Shown here in pieces: positions 28,527 through 38,951 of a stretch of DNA of 64,000 nucleotides (positions are counted from its first letter, which is position 1; each line of letters starts with the position of its first letter). The notes beneath the pieces were generated by a model. That model worked only from the letters and a program-made list of their open reading frames with translations. It was not told the DNA's origin and ran no database searches. This stretch comes from Natronohydrobacter sp. Its GTDB lineage: Bacteria > Pseudomonadota > Alphaproteobacteria > Rhodobacterales > Rhodobacteraceae. The translations under genes and the position numbers were made by a program. The DNA lies in NCBI GenBank assembly GCA_030603695.1, contig JAUVXF010000007.1:62001-126000 (forward strand), read 5' to 3'.

Positions 28527-29776
28527 CTCTCCTTCAAAGGGGTCAGCGCCAGAAGCGCGATGGCCAAAACCTTCAATGCCGAAGGCAGGGCCGCATATAA
28601 CAGGATCAGGGTTTCAAGGGCGGCGGGGCTATTCTCGGCCCCTGCCTCAAACCCCGACCATTCCAGCGCGGGAAAGACCATCAGCGCCGCAAGCGCCAGC
28701 GTAGCCTTGGTCACAAAGGCCCAAAGGCCAAAACCCTTGGCCGCTTCGGGCGATAATTCGGCCATGCGGCGCGAGAATATGGCGGGCAACAGTGTCAGAT
28801 CCGCACCGATGCCCGCGCCAGAGATAACGCAGATCACGGCAAACAGCGCCAGATCACCGGGGCCAAGCGTGGTGACAAAGGCAAAGCTGGCCGCCGCCAG
28901 CGCCATGCCCGACAAAAGCGCGGTCTTGGCCCCCATGCGCCGCGCCAGCCGCGCCCAAAGCGGGGCAGATACGGCGGCAGACAGAAACAGAAGGATCAAA
29001 AGCGGCCCCTCCATTCCGCCCGCTTGCAAAACGGCCTCGGCATAGAACAAAAACAGCGTAGAAGTGATGGCAACCGGCGTTGCATTCACCAGCGCGACAA
29101 TCAACAAGCGGCGCGCTGTGGTATCGGCCAGCACATCGCGCAGTGACAGCCCCGCCATGTCAGAGATGACCCGCGCGCGCGGCCATTCTGCCCGCATGGC
29201 CCAGACCGCGGCCAACGTAATCACCAGAAAGCCCAGCGCAAAGCCCGTGAAGGGCCGCGCCATGATCCCCCCCAGCGCCACAGGGGCCGCCGCCGCAAGG
29301 CAGACGCCCAAAAGCGCGCCTGTCTCGCGCCAGCCAGCAAGAAAGACATGCCCGCCCGCCCCCAGCGCATCGCCCCGCGCCACACCCGTGGCGTAAAAGC
29401 AGATTGTCAGGAAGGAATAGCACGAAAACAACACAACCAGCGCAATCGCAAACCAGATCAGCGGCGCAAAAAGCGGCGGGATGGCAAACAGCATCAGCAT
29501 CGCGGCCGCCATAAGCGCGGCTGTCAGCGCCACGGCAAGCCCGCGCTGTGCCGCAAGCCGCGCGGCAAGCCAGCCCAAAGCCGGGTCTTGCAGGAAATCA
29601 AGGCCGCGCAACACAAACAGCACTGTCCCCAGCGCCGCCAGCGACACGCCATATTCATTCACATAGAAAAACGGCGCGTGAATATAGATCGGCAATCCGG
29701 CCATGGCCAATAGCCCGCCAAACAGCGCATAACCCCATAGCGCGGGGCGGCGATATGTGGCGGCGGCGGTGGTCAC
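28523..29776 (-). CDS. MFS transporter
   Basis: Multi-TM protein beginning ALWGYALFGGLLAMAGLPIYIHAPFFYVNEYGVSLAALGTVLFVLRGLDFLQDPALGWLA. Confidence 0.88.
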   Translation of the reverse strand: MTTAAATYRRPALWGYALFGGLLAMAGLPIYIHAPFFYVNEYGVSLAALGTVLFVLRGLDFLQDPALGWLAARLAAQRGLAVALTAALMAAAMLMLFAIPPLFAPLIWFAIALVVLFSCYSFLTICFYATGVARGDALGAGGHVFLAGWRETGALLGVCLAAAAPVALGGIMARPFTGFALGFLVITLAAVWAMRAEWPRARVISDMAGLSLRDVLADTTARRLLIVALVNATPVAITSTLFLFYAEAVLQAGGMEGPLLILLFLSAAVSAPLWARLARRMGAKTALLSGMALAAASFAFVTTLGPGDLALFAVICVISGAGIGADLTLLPAIFSRRMAELSPEAAKGFGLWAFVTKATLALAALMVFPALEWSGFEAGAENSPAALETLILLYAALPSALKVLAIALLALTPLKES

Positions 29777-30543
29777 TGGCTAACCTCTTGTGCGGGGGGC
29801 GTTGGGCGGTTGTGAAACTTTGCACCCCGCCACCACAGTTTCAGCGCTTGCCAATGGATCAGCGCCAGCACGCGGCGCGACCCAAGCCGCGCCACCATTG
29901 CGCTCAGAATGGCGCGCGTGCGCAGGGGTTTGCGCGGGCCTGTCAGGGTTGCCACCAGCCCCGCGCCGGGGGCTTCTGTGTCTTGGCTATAGCCAATGCG
30001 GATGGCGATTTTCTCGGCCGTGATATCCACATGAAAGGAATATTCCCCCTCTGCCGGCTGGAAGGGCGACACATGAAAAATTTTCTGCGCGCGCAATTCA
30101 TCTTGCGGCCCGATGACCGTATGATCGGGTTTGACGCAAAGATAGGAATGCCTGTCGCCGTAGGTATTGTTCACCTCGGCAATCATGGCACGCAAACCGC
30201 CCTCGGGATCATGGCACAGCCAGAAACTGACAGGGTTGAACAGATGGCCCAGAATGCGCGGCTGCGTCAGCAACAGCACGCGCCCTGCGGCCAGATCTGC
30301 CAGCCCATGCGCGGCCAGCACCTCGCGCACCCACAGAGCACCGCGCCCCTGCCCCGGTGCGCCGCCATGATCGCGGTCATGCAGCGCCGCAATATTGCGG
30401 CGGTTGCGCGACAGAAACCGCGGCAAGCGCAACTCTGCCTCGGCATCAAACAGCACATAATCCACGCCATAGGTAAAGCGGTTGCGCACTGGCCCGCGCC
30501 TGCCGTGATAGGTTTGGCCTGCGATATGTTCCACAATGCTCAT
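29773..30543 (-). CDS. DUF1365 domain-containing protein
   Basis: HGRRGPVRNRFTYGVDYVLFD, GHLFNPVSFWLCHDPEGGLRAMIAEVNNTYGDRHSYL, KIFHVSPFQPAEGEYSFHVDI. Confidence 0.93.
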   Translation of the reverse strand: MSIVEHIAGQTYHGRRGPVRNRFTYGVDYVLFDAEAELRLPRFLSRNRRNIAALHDRDHGGAPGQGRGALWVREVLAAHGLADLAAGRVLLLTQPRILGHLFNPVSFWLCHDPEGGLRAMIAEVNNTYGDRHSYLCVKPDHTVIGPQDELRAQKIFHVSPFQPAEGEYSFHVDITAEKIAIRIGYSQDTEAPGAGLVATLTGPRKPLRTRAILSAMVARLGSRRVLALIHWQALKLWWRGAKFHNRPTPPAQEVSQ

Positions 30544-31841
30544 GCGACAGAGGCCAATTTGCGCGCACGCGCCTCCATGGCCTGCGCCACATCGACAGCA
30601 CTGGCAAAGCCGTCTTCATGGAACCCGCTGCGCATCCAAGCCCCGCAAAACCAAGTCCGGTTTGTGCCGTTGAAAGCGCGGATATCGGCCTGCGCCTGCA
30701 AAGCGGCCATGTCATAAACCGGGTGATCAAAGCTGTATGTATCATAAATACACTCTTCGCGCACCGGGTGATTGGCGTTGAGTGTGACAAACATCAGATC
30801 ATCTTGCGGGATGGGCTGAAGCGAATTCATCCAGTAACTTAGCGAAATGCGCGCGCGGTCTTGTGGCCCGCGTTCGGTATAAACCCAGCTTGACCAGCAT
30901 TTGCGCCGCTTGGGCATGAAATCCGTATCGCAATGCAAGATGGCATCATTGGCCTGATACTTCACCGCGCCCAAGGATTTCGCTTCGGCCCCGGTGGGAT
31001 CGGCCAACAGGCGCAGGGTTACATCGGAATGTGTGGCGAAGATCACCTCGTCAAACTGCTCTTCCTCCATGCCCTCGGCCTTCACAAACACCCCCATCGG
31101 CCCGCGCCGCACCGATTGCACGGGGCAGGCCGCGCGCAAATTCACGCCCGCACGCGACAGATACGCTTCCAGCCTGCGCACATATTCGATGGAACCGCCC
31201 TGCACCGTGTACCACTGGTGCTGCCCCTCATAGCCCAAAAGCGCGTGATTGCGGAAAAACTCCATCATCGCATGGGCCGGGAAATCCAGAATTTTCTGTG
31301 TGGGGGTAGACCAGATCGCGCCCGAAAAGGGCAAAAGATACCGCTCGCGGAACCAATCGCCCGTGCCAAGCCGTTCCAACAGCCCGCCAATGCTCAGGCT
31401 TGGATCGGCCTGCGCCACGGCCAGACCGTTCTTGTTGAAATGCAAAATATCTCGCACCATCCGCCAATAGCGCGGATTGACCAGATTGGCGCGCGTGGCA
31501 AACACCTCGTCAATGCCGGAGAGCGAATATTCAAACGCCCCCTGCTGGAACGATGCCCCGAAAGACATGTTGGATTTTGCCACCGGCACCTCCAGCTTTT
31601 CAAACAGGGCCGTCAGATGCGGGTAATTGGTATAATTGAACACGATAAAACCGGTATCGACCGGCTGATCACCGCGCTTGCCCGCCATAACGGTGCGCGC
31701 ATGGCCGCCAAGGCGCGGCGCGGCTTCGAACAAAGTGACACGGTGCTGCTGAGACATGAGATAGGCACTGGCAAGCCCGGAGATGCCCCCGCCGATAACT
31801 GCAATCCTGCGGGTGGGGGTATCAAGTTTTTCAAATGGCAT
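30540..31841 (-). CDS. FAD-dependent oxidoreductase (amine oxidase-like)
   Basis: RIAVIGGGISGLASAYLMSQQHRVTLFEAAPRLGGHARTV; NRTWFCGAWMRSGFHEDGFASAVDVAQAM. Confidence 0.93.
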   Translation of the reverse strand: MPFEKLDTPTRRIAVIGGGISGLASAYLMSQQHRVTLFEAAPRLGGHARTVMAGKRGDQPVDTGFIVFNYTNYPHLTALFEKLEVPVAKSNMSFGASFQQGAFEYSLSGIDEVFATRANLVNPRYWRMVRDILHFNKNGLAVAQADPSLSIGGLLERLGTGDWFRERYLLPFSGAIWSTPTQKILDFPAHAMMEFFRNHALLGYEGQHQWYTVQGGSIEYVRRLEAYLSRAGVNLRAACPVQSVRRGPMGVFVKAEGMEEEQFDEVIFATHSDVTLRLLADPTGAEAKSLGAVKYQANDAILHCDTDFMPKRRKCWSSWVYTERGPQDRARISLSYWMNSLQPIPQDDLMFVTLNANHPVREECIYDTYSFDHPVYDMAALQAQADIRAFNGTNRTWFCGAWMRSGFHEDGFASAVDVAQAMEARARKLASVA

Positions 31842-31871
31842 GCAGCCACTCCTTCATCGTCATTCTGGATA

Positions 31872-31901
31872 GGGTTACGCGCCGCGCAATCAGGCGGATC
31901 A
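31872..31901 (-). promoter_or_regulatory. putative RpoE(ECF11) promoter for the 31841->27226 operon: TGATCC-N18-TAACCC
   Basis: Minus strand reads TGATCC GCCTGATTGCGCGGCGCG TAACCC, about 30 nt upstream of the start. Confidence 0.6.
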
Positions 31902-31948
31902 ATCGGGAATAGATGTGATTTGCATATCTGTTTTTTTCTGGCCACAGG

Positions 31949-31978
31949 TGATCTGGCCGCGCAGTTGCTGCGTAATGG
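31949..31978 (+). promoter_or_regulatory. putative RpoE(ECF11) promoter for rpoE-chrR: TGATCT-N18-TAATGG
   Basis: Plus strand reads TGATCT GGCCGCGCAGTTGCTGCG TAATGG; same spacing as the divergent site. Confidence 0.6.
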
Positions 31979-32090
31979 GAATATGTTTGATGTCGCACGC
32001 CCTCACCCTGCTTCTCGACAAGCCGCTTTGGCTGCGGATAAGATATTGGCACAAGGTGGGGAAACTTGCCGTGACAAAAGGCAATCGGCG

Positions 32091-32633
32091 GTGAATTCAG
32101 GGCAGGGAACAGAGTGGGTGATCCTTCTTAGGAAGGTTGCCGATGATCAGGACACAGACGCCTTTACCGCTTTGTTCGAGCATTTTGGCCCAAGGGTCAA
32201 AGCCTTTCTGATGAAATCAGGCGCAGATCACGCAATGGCGGAGGAATGCGCGCAAGATGTCATGGTCACTGTCTGGAAAAAGGCGGCACAGTTTGACCCC
32301 TCGCGCGCTTCGGTTGCGACATGGATATACACGATCGCCCGGAACCGCCGGATCGACATGCTGCGCCGTGACCGCAGGCCAGAGCCGGAAGATCTGAATT
32401 GGGGGCCGGAAGAGGAACCCGACCAGTTTGATGTGCTGGGCCTGCAACAAGAAAGCGATCAACTGGCCGCCGCCATTGCCAGCCTGCCCGAAAAACAGCG
32501 CGTCATGATAGAACGCGCCTATTTCGGCGATCTGAGCCATAGCGAAATTGCTGAAGAAACCGGTTTGCCCCTTGGCACGATCAAATCCCGCATCAGATTG
32601 GCACTGGAGCGCTTGCGCCATTCCCTGAGTTAA
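32091..32633 (+). CDS. rpoE: ECF sigma factor RpoE (ChrR-partnered, ECF11 type)
   Basis: DAFTALFEHFGPRVKAFLMKSGADHAMAEECAQDVMVTVWKKAAQFDPSRASVATWIYTIARNRRIDMLRR...; GTG start at 32091 is a best guess. Confidence 0.9.
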   Translation: MNSGQGTEWVILLRKVADDQDTDAFTALFEHFGPRVKAFLMKSGADHAMAEECAQDVMVTVWKKAAQFDPSRASVATWIYTIARNRRIDMLRRDRRPEPEDLNWGPEEEPDQFDVLGLQQESDQLAAAIASLPEKQRVMIERAYFGDLSHSEIAEETGLPLGTIKSRIRLALERLRHSLS

Positions 32634-32647
32634 GAAAGACGACGACC

Positions 32648-33310
32648 ATGATTACCCACCATCTGAGCGACAATCTGTTGATGGCCTATTCGGCAGGAAC
32701 CCTGCCAGAGGCGTTCAACCTGGCTGTCGCCACGCATATCGCGCTTTGTGATGACTGCCGCGCGCGGCTGGCAAGCTTTGATGCTGTGGGCGGGGCCGTT
32801 CTGGACGGGGTGCTGGAGGATGAAACGGCCAGCACGACACGCATGGAATCGGGCGCCCTGGCGGCAACATTGGCGCGGATCAAGACGGCAGCACCCGTGG
32901 CGCGCAGCCCCCAACGCGCCCCCCAAAACGCGCTTTTGCCAGAACCTCTGGCCAGCTATGTGGGCGGCGATGTCTCGCAAATCCGCTGGCGCAATCTGGG
33001 CGGCGGCGTGCGGCAAATGCTGATCCCAACATCGGAACACGCAACAGCGCGCTTGCTCTATATCCCTGCGGGCGCGGCTGTGCCCGATCACGGCCATCGC
33101 GGCTTGGAACTGACGCTTGTCTTGCAAGGGGCATTCGCAGATGAAGACGCCCGTTTCGGGCGCGGCGATATCGAGATTGCGGATGAAGGGACAGAGCATC
33201 AGCCTGTGGCCGAACCGGGCGAGGATTGCATCTGTCTGGCCGTGACGGATGCACCGCTGAAATTCCGCGCGCTTCTGCCACGACTGGCGCAACCGTTTTT
33301 CCGTATTTGA
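32648..33310 (+). CDS. chrR: ChrR-family zinc-binding anti-sigma factor with cupin domain
   Basis: HHLSDNLLMAYSAGTLPEAFNLAVATHIALCDDCRARL (HxxxCxxC), cupin-like AAVPDHGHRGLELTLVLQGAF; directly follows the ECF sigma gene. Confidence 0.93.
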   Translation: MITHHLSDNLLMAYSAGTLPEAFNLAVATHIALCDDCRARLASFDAVGGAVLDGVLEDETASTTRMESGALAATLARIKTAAPVARSPQRAPQNALLPEPLASYVGGDVSQIRWRNLGGGVRQMLIPTSEHATARLLYIPAGAAVPDHGHRGLELTLVLQGAFADEDARFGRGDIEIADEGTEHQPVAEPGEDCICLAVTDAPLKFRALLPRLAQPFFRI

Positions 33311-33379
33311 CACAGATCATCGCGGCCCCGCCGCAGCCATGGCACATCACATTCGTCATTTGAAATGTGAGGAAATGCC

Positions 33380-33718
33380 ATGGATTACCCCGCCTTCATC
33401 GCCCAGACGCGCGATAACAGCCGCGCGCTGGCCAAAACCATACCCGACACCATGAAAGGCTTTGGCACGCTGTCCATGGCCGTCAAGCAAGGCGGGGTGC
33501 TGGGCGTGAAGGAAAAGGAATTCGTGGCGCTTGGCATTGCCATCGGCGTGCGCTGCGAACCCTGCATTGCCTTTCATGTGGAAGCGCTGATGAAAACCGG
33601 GGCCACACGCGAAGAATTGGGCGATGTGCTGGCCATGGCGATCCAGATGGGCGGCGGGCCTGCGGTGATGTATGCCGGCAAGGCGCTGGAATGCTGGGAT
33701 CAACTCTCGGCGGGGTGA
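33380..33718 (+). CDS. carboxymuconolactone decarboxylase/AhpD-like protein
   Basis: KEKEFVALGIAIGVRCEPCIAFHVEALMKTGATREELGDVLAMAIQMGGGPAVMYAGKALE (CxxC...H motif). Confidence 0.92.
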   Translation: MDYPAFIAQTRDNSRALAKTIPDTMKGFGTLSMAVKQGGVLGVKEKEFVALGIAIGVRCEPCIAFHVEALMKTGATREELGDVLAMAIQMGGGPAVMYAGKALECWDQLSAG

Positions 33719-33756
33719 TCCAATAGCGCGGCTACGCCGCAAGCCTATAGATCGCG

Positions 33757-33782
33757 GCCCCCGCCCGTTCCGGGCCGGGGGC
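33757..33782. terminator. GC-rich hairpin between convergent genes
   Basis: GCCCCCG...CGGGGGC arms between the CMD-family stop and the ggt stop. Confidence 0.5.
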
Positions 33783-33805
33783 TTTGGCAGGTGGTGGCGG
33801 CAGGC

Positions 33806-35380
33806 TCAATACCCCAGCGCGCAGCCATCCTTGCGCGGGTCTGAGGCCCCCTCCAGCAGCCCATCAGCATGGATGCGGATCGCCTGCGCGCCGCCGATGG
33901 GTGTTTCCGCGCGGGCAACCACATGCCCCAGATCGGCCAGCGCCTGAAAGGTTGCCTCTGGATAGGGGCGTTCCATCATCAGCTTGCCGTCTTCGGGGAA
34001 GGCGCGCGGGCAATCAATCGCGCTTTGCAAATCCATCCCGTAATCCAGCAGATTGCTGACAAACCGCGCATGCCCCGTGGCCTGATAGGCCCCACCCATC
34101 ACGCCAAAGGGCAGGATCACCCGCCCCTCATGGCGCAGCATGGCGGGAATGATCGTGTGCAGGGGGCGCTTGCCGCCTGCCAATTCATTCGGATGCCCTT
34201 CGGCCAGCGTGAACCCCGCGCCACGGTTCTGGAACATCAGCCCGAATTTCTCGGAGGCCATGCCAGAGCCGAAGGGGTGGAAGATGGAATAGATCAGCGA
34301 TACGGCCATCCCGCCGCCATCGACAACTGTCAGATATACAGTATCGCGGTGGATTTCCTCTGTCAGGGGGGCGGGGTCTGGCAGCACGCGGGCCGGATCT
34401 ATCAGCGCGGCCAGCCGTGCGGCGGTCTCCATGCTCAGCATATGCGCCAGCCGCGTGGTATGGGCCGGATCGCCCAACAGGCGGTTGCGGGCCTCATAGG
34501 CCAGTTTTGTGGCCTCTGCTTCCAAATGCGCGCGCTGGTGCCCCAAGGGATCAAGGCGCGCCAGATCGAAATGCGACAGGATATTGAGGATCAGATTGGC
34601 CGTGGCACCCTGCCCGTTGGGTGCGTGTTCCACCAGCTCATGCCCTTGATAGCTGCTGGAAATGGGGGCATTGTAATCGCACAGGCTGGCGGCCAGATCA
34701 TCATGGGTATGACACCCCCCAAGGGCGCGCAGGCTGTTGATGATATCCTCGGCCACCTCGCCCTCGTAAAAGCCCGCACGGCCATGGGTGGCAATACGGC
34801 GCAGCACCTGCGCCTGACCGGGGGCGCGGAAAATCTGGCCCGCGCGCAGGGGCTGGCCACCCAGCAAAAAGAATTCCCGCGCCGCCCCTTGCAGATGGGT
34901 AGAGCGCGGCCAGTCAAAGGCCGTGCGCGGGCCGACGGGAACACCCGTTTCGGCGTAATGGATGGCGGGGGCCAGAATTTCGGCCAAGGGCATCCGGCCA
35001 TGATCGGCATTCAGGCGGCAAAAGGCATCTACCGCGCCGGGCAGAGTGACGGCCTCTACCCCGTAAACCGGAACAGCGCTATGCCCCTGTGCGCGCAGCT
35101 GCGCGGCATCAAGTGCCGCAGGCGCGCGGCCAGAGCCATTGAGCGCGATAATCTCCTGAGTGCCTGCGGGTTTGAGCAGCACAAAGCAATCCCCGCCAAG
35201 GCCGGTCATATGCGGCTCGCAGATGTTAAGCACCATGGCCGCAGCAATCGCGGCATCTGCGGCATTGCCGCCACGCTGCAAGATATCCAGCGCGGTTTGG
35301 GCAGCCAGCGGGTGCGATGTGGCGCACATCCCCCCTGTTGCAAACACGGCAGAGCGGCCGGGGGATTGAAAATCGCGCAT
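33806..35380 (-). CDS. ggt: gamma-glutamyltransferase family protein
   Basis: VFATGGMCATSHPLAAQTALDILQRGGNAADAAIAAAMVLNICEPHMTGLGGDCFVL; HEAPNGQGATANLI-like region; DTVYLTVVDGGGMAVSLIYSIFHPFGSG. Confidence 0.92.
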   Translation of the reverse strand: MRDFQSPGRSAVFATGGMCATSHPLAAQTALDILQRGGNAADAAIAAAMVLNICEPHMTGLGGDCFVLLKPAGTQEIIALNGSGRAPAALDAAQLRAQGHSAVPVYGVEAVTLPGAVDAFCRLNADHGRMPLAEILAPAIHYAETGVPVGPRTAFDWPRSTHLQGAAREFFLLGGQPLRAGQIFRAPGQAQVLRRIATHGRAGFYEGEVAEDIINSLRALGGCHTHDDLAASLCDYNAPISSSYQGHELVEHAPNGQGATANLILNILSHFDLARLDPLGHQRAHLEAEATKLAYEARNRLLGDPAHTTRLAHMLSMETAARLAALIDPARVLPDPAPLTEEIHRDTVYLTVVDGGGMAVSLIYSIFHPFGSGMASEKFGLMFQNRGAGFTLAEGHPNELAGGKRPLHTIIPAMLRHEGRVILPFGVMGGAYQATGHARFVSNLLDYGMDLQSAIDCPRAFPEDGKLMMERPYPEATFQALADLGHVVARAETPIGGAQAIRIHADGLLEGASDPRKDGCALGY

Positions 35381-35446
35381 AGTGTCCCTCGCTTGTGATT
35401 AGACGGGACTATAAAGGGCGTGCCCCCCCCGTCCAGCCATAAAAAA

Positions 35447-35466
35447 ACCCCGCCAAAAGGCGGGGT
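35447..35466 (-). terminator. Rho-independent terminator downstream of ccrM
   Basis: ACCCCGCC-AAAA-GGCGGGGT hairpin; seven A on + at 35441-35447 give a U tract on the minus transcript. Confidence 0.85.
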
Positions 35467-35517
35467 CAGTGGGCGTCCCGGCGGGTAAGTCGGGACACCG
35501 GCGGTAAACTGTAAAAA

Positions 35518-36726
<1,209 letters not shown>

Positions 36727-37353
36727 TCATCTAACGTCTGGACACAAGATTTTGCGTATGGGGGCGAAAGAGCGTCTATGCTCTGGGGTTGGCCCCAAAT
36801 CTGCTATGGCATTTTTGTGACGCTTTGTCGGATATCCGGCATTCTCGGCCCAGCCATAGCCGGGATAGCGGCTATCCAGTTCGGCCATGATCCGGTCGCG
36901 CGTAACTTTGGCGACGATACTGGCGGCGGCAATGGACAGCACCTTGCCATCCCCTTTTACAATCGCCTGTGCGGGGCAAGGCAGATCGGGCGGAAGGCGA
37001 TTGCCATCTATCAGCAAATAGTCAGGCGGCAGGGGCAGTGCAGCAATGGCGCGGCGCATGGCCAGATAAGTGGCTTGCAAAATGTTCAGCGCGTCAATCT
37101 CTGCGGGGCTGGCAGCACCTATCCCGATCTGGGCGCAGGCAAAAAGCTGGTCATTCAGCGCCGCGCGGGCATGGGCGCTCAGGCGTTTGGAATCGCGCAG
37201 GCCATCGGGGATGGCGGCGGGATCCAGCCACACGGCCCCTGCCAGCACAGGGCCAGCCAAAGGCCCGCGCCCCACTTCATCCACGCCCACAATGCGCCGC
37301 GCCCCCGTCAGGGCGGCGGCTTGCTCATAGTGGTAATCGGGGCGCTGCGACAT
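36727..37353 (-). CDS. rnhB: ribonuclease HII
   Basis: RIVGVDEVGRGPLAGPVLAGAVWLDP, GLRDSKRLSAHAR, ASIVAKVTRDRIMAELDSRYPGYGWAENAGYPTKRH. Confidence 0.95.
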   Translation of the reverse strand: MSQRPDYHYEQAAALTGARRIVGVDEVGRGPLAGPVLAGAVWLDPAAIPDGLRDSKRLSAHARAALNDQLFACAQIGIGAASPAEIDALNILQATYLAMRRAIAALPLPPDYLLIDGNRLPPDLPCPAQAIVKGDGKVLSIAAASIVAKVTRDRIMAELDSRYPGYGWAENAGYPTKRHKNAIADLGPTPEHRRSFAPIRKILCPDVR

Positions 37354-37393
37354 GGCTCTTTATCGCCGCAGCCCCACACCCTCGCAAGGGGGA

Positions 37394-37735
37394 TTAATTA
37401 TGCTGCCTCAGGCACGCCACATCAAAGGCATTGCCCGCCACTCTGCACGCGGCCGGGCGCACAGGGTAAGGCTCGTGATACATATGAAAAGGGGCGCGCG
37501 TGGTTTGAATAACACCTACGGAACGATATCCGCAGGTTTCCGGACAAGTGCATTTCGTGCTGGTCTGGCGGATATTTTGCTTATGCTCAAAATGGGCCGC
37601 GCCAATCACCCCGGCAACGGCCAGGGCCGCGATTGTTCCGGGTTCGGCTTTGGCAGAGGGGGCAGAAATCGTGGCAAGGCCAAGGGCCAGACCAAGAACC
37701 GCCAGCATTCGCAGTGAGCGAAAAAAACGTGACAT
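37394..37735 (-). CDS. small secreted protein of unknown function
   Basis: Signal peptide MSRFFRSLRMLAVLGLALGLATISAPSAKA, Cys-containing C-terminus. Confidence 0.6.
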   Translation of the reverse strand: MSRFFRSLRMLAVLGLALGLATISAPSAKAEPGTIAALAVAGVIGAAHFEHKQNIRQTSTKCTCPETCGYRSVGVIQTTRAPFHMYHEPYPVRPAACRVAGNAFDVACLRQHN

Positions 37736-37880
37736 TGCAAAATCTCCATACTCAAAAATTGATGAAAACATGGTTGCGTCTTGAGGGCGCATTTGTCAAC
37801 CAAGGGCGTGTTATCAGATATCATCACACCACTGGCGGCCTGCTATTGCATATCACCGCAAGCCGCGCATAGCTGAGGGC

Positions 37881-38177
37881 ATGAAACGCTTTTACACCCT
37901 CCTTTGCGCCTCTGTCATGGCGCTGACGCTTGCGGGGCAAGCCTCGGCGCAATGTTACGCGGATTACAAGGCCAAGCAGGACAACCCCCTGCGCCTGCAA
38001 TATGGCCTGATCGAATTGCCCGAAGCGGCCTGTAGCTCTGTCCAAGCCGCTTCGGACTATGCGCGCGCGGTTATCGCGCGTTCCGGCTGGACGCTGCTGC
38101 AAATAGAGTCCATCCTTGATGAAACCGAATTCCAGCGCAGGAGAGCCAATGCCGGGGCCATCCATCTCCGCCAGTGA
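37881..38177 (+). CDS. small secreted protein of unknown function
   Basis: Signal peptide MKRFYTLLCASVMALTLAGQASAQ; overlaps the next gene by 29 nt. Confidence 0.65.
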   Translation: MKRFYTLLCASVMALTLAGQASAQCYADYKAKQDNPLRLQYGLIELPEAACSSVQAASDYARAVIARSGWTLLQIESILDETEFQRRRANAGAIHLRQ

Positions 38178-38853
38178 CCTGTCGCGCCTTGGCAGCCGCG
38201 CGGTGCTTTGGGGCTTGGGCGCGATTGTGGGCATTCTGGCGCTGACAGCGGTGTTACTGTTCCTGAACCTGCCCGATGCTGGCGCCTTCAATGCGCGGGT
38301 GGAACGCGTGTTTGTGGAAAACGCCGATCTGACCACCCAGTCAGATATCAAACTGCTGGAAATCCTTGCGCAATCGGGCACGGCCTTTTCCGAAACGCTG
38401 GTATCCTACCGGATTGTAATCTTCGTGCTGCTGGTCTTTGCAACAGGGCTGCTGGTGACATCGCTGGCCGTGATTGTCATGCTTGTGACACTGACAAAAC
38501 GCTTGGCGCTGGTGGAAAAGCAGGGTTTGCAAGTCTCGCAGCTGGTAATTGACCGGGCCACGAATTCGGTTGCGATTAATGACATGGAATTCAAACTCAC
38601 CCCCGCCGCGGTGGAAACGCTCGCCGTGCTGGCCGAAGCGCGGATTGACGATGATGTGCTGACAGGCGCGGCAATAGAGGCAATGATCTCTGGCAGGCAA
38701 GAGGCCGATTGCGACGAGGCCGCAGGCGCGACCCGCATCAAACGGCTGCGCGACAGTCTGGGCAATCAGCTGGTTTCGGAAGTGCTGATCAAGAATATCG
38801 CGCGCCAAGGCTATATGCTGGCCATAGATCGCAAGGTGATCTTGCTGCGATAG
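38149..38853 (+). CDS. membrane-anchored protein with C-terminal winged-helix (OmpR/PhoB-like) domain
   Basis: Two N-terminal TM segments (VLWGLGAIVGILALTAVLLFLNL; IVIFVLLVFATGLLVTSLAVIVMLVTL); C-terminus AATRIKRLRDSLGNQLVSEVLIKNIARQGYMLAIDRK resembles Trans_reg_C recognition helix and wing. Confidence 0.7.
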   Translation: MPGPSISASDLSRLGSRAVLWGLGAIVGILALTAVLLFLNLPDAGAFNARVERVFVENADLTTQSDIKLLEILAQSGTAFSETLVSYRIVIFVLLVFATGLLVTSLAVIVMLVTLTKRLALVEKQGLQVSQLVIDRATNSVAINDMEFKLTPAAVETLAVLAEARIDDDVLTGAAIEAMISGRQEADCDEAAGATRIKRLRDSLGNQLVSEVLIKNIARQGYMLAIDRKVILLR

Positions 38854-38951
38854 CATCTGCGACGGGGGCATAGCGCGCAGTTTTGCCCCTGCCCCTTGCA
38901 AGCCCCGCCCTGCAATGCCAGTTATTCCCTATTGGCAAAGGGAGAGACGAT

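Noticed and set aside
29548-32633. Long plus ORFs 29548..30717 and the 5' part of 30933..32633
   Set aside because: Antisense to the MFS/DUF1365/FAD genes. Only the 3' end of the second (from about 32091) is real, encoding the ECF sigma.
33869-35398. 509-aa plus ORF opposite ggt
   Set aside because: Shadow ORF with no family features.
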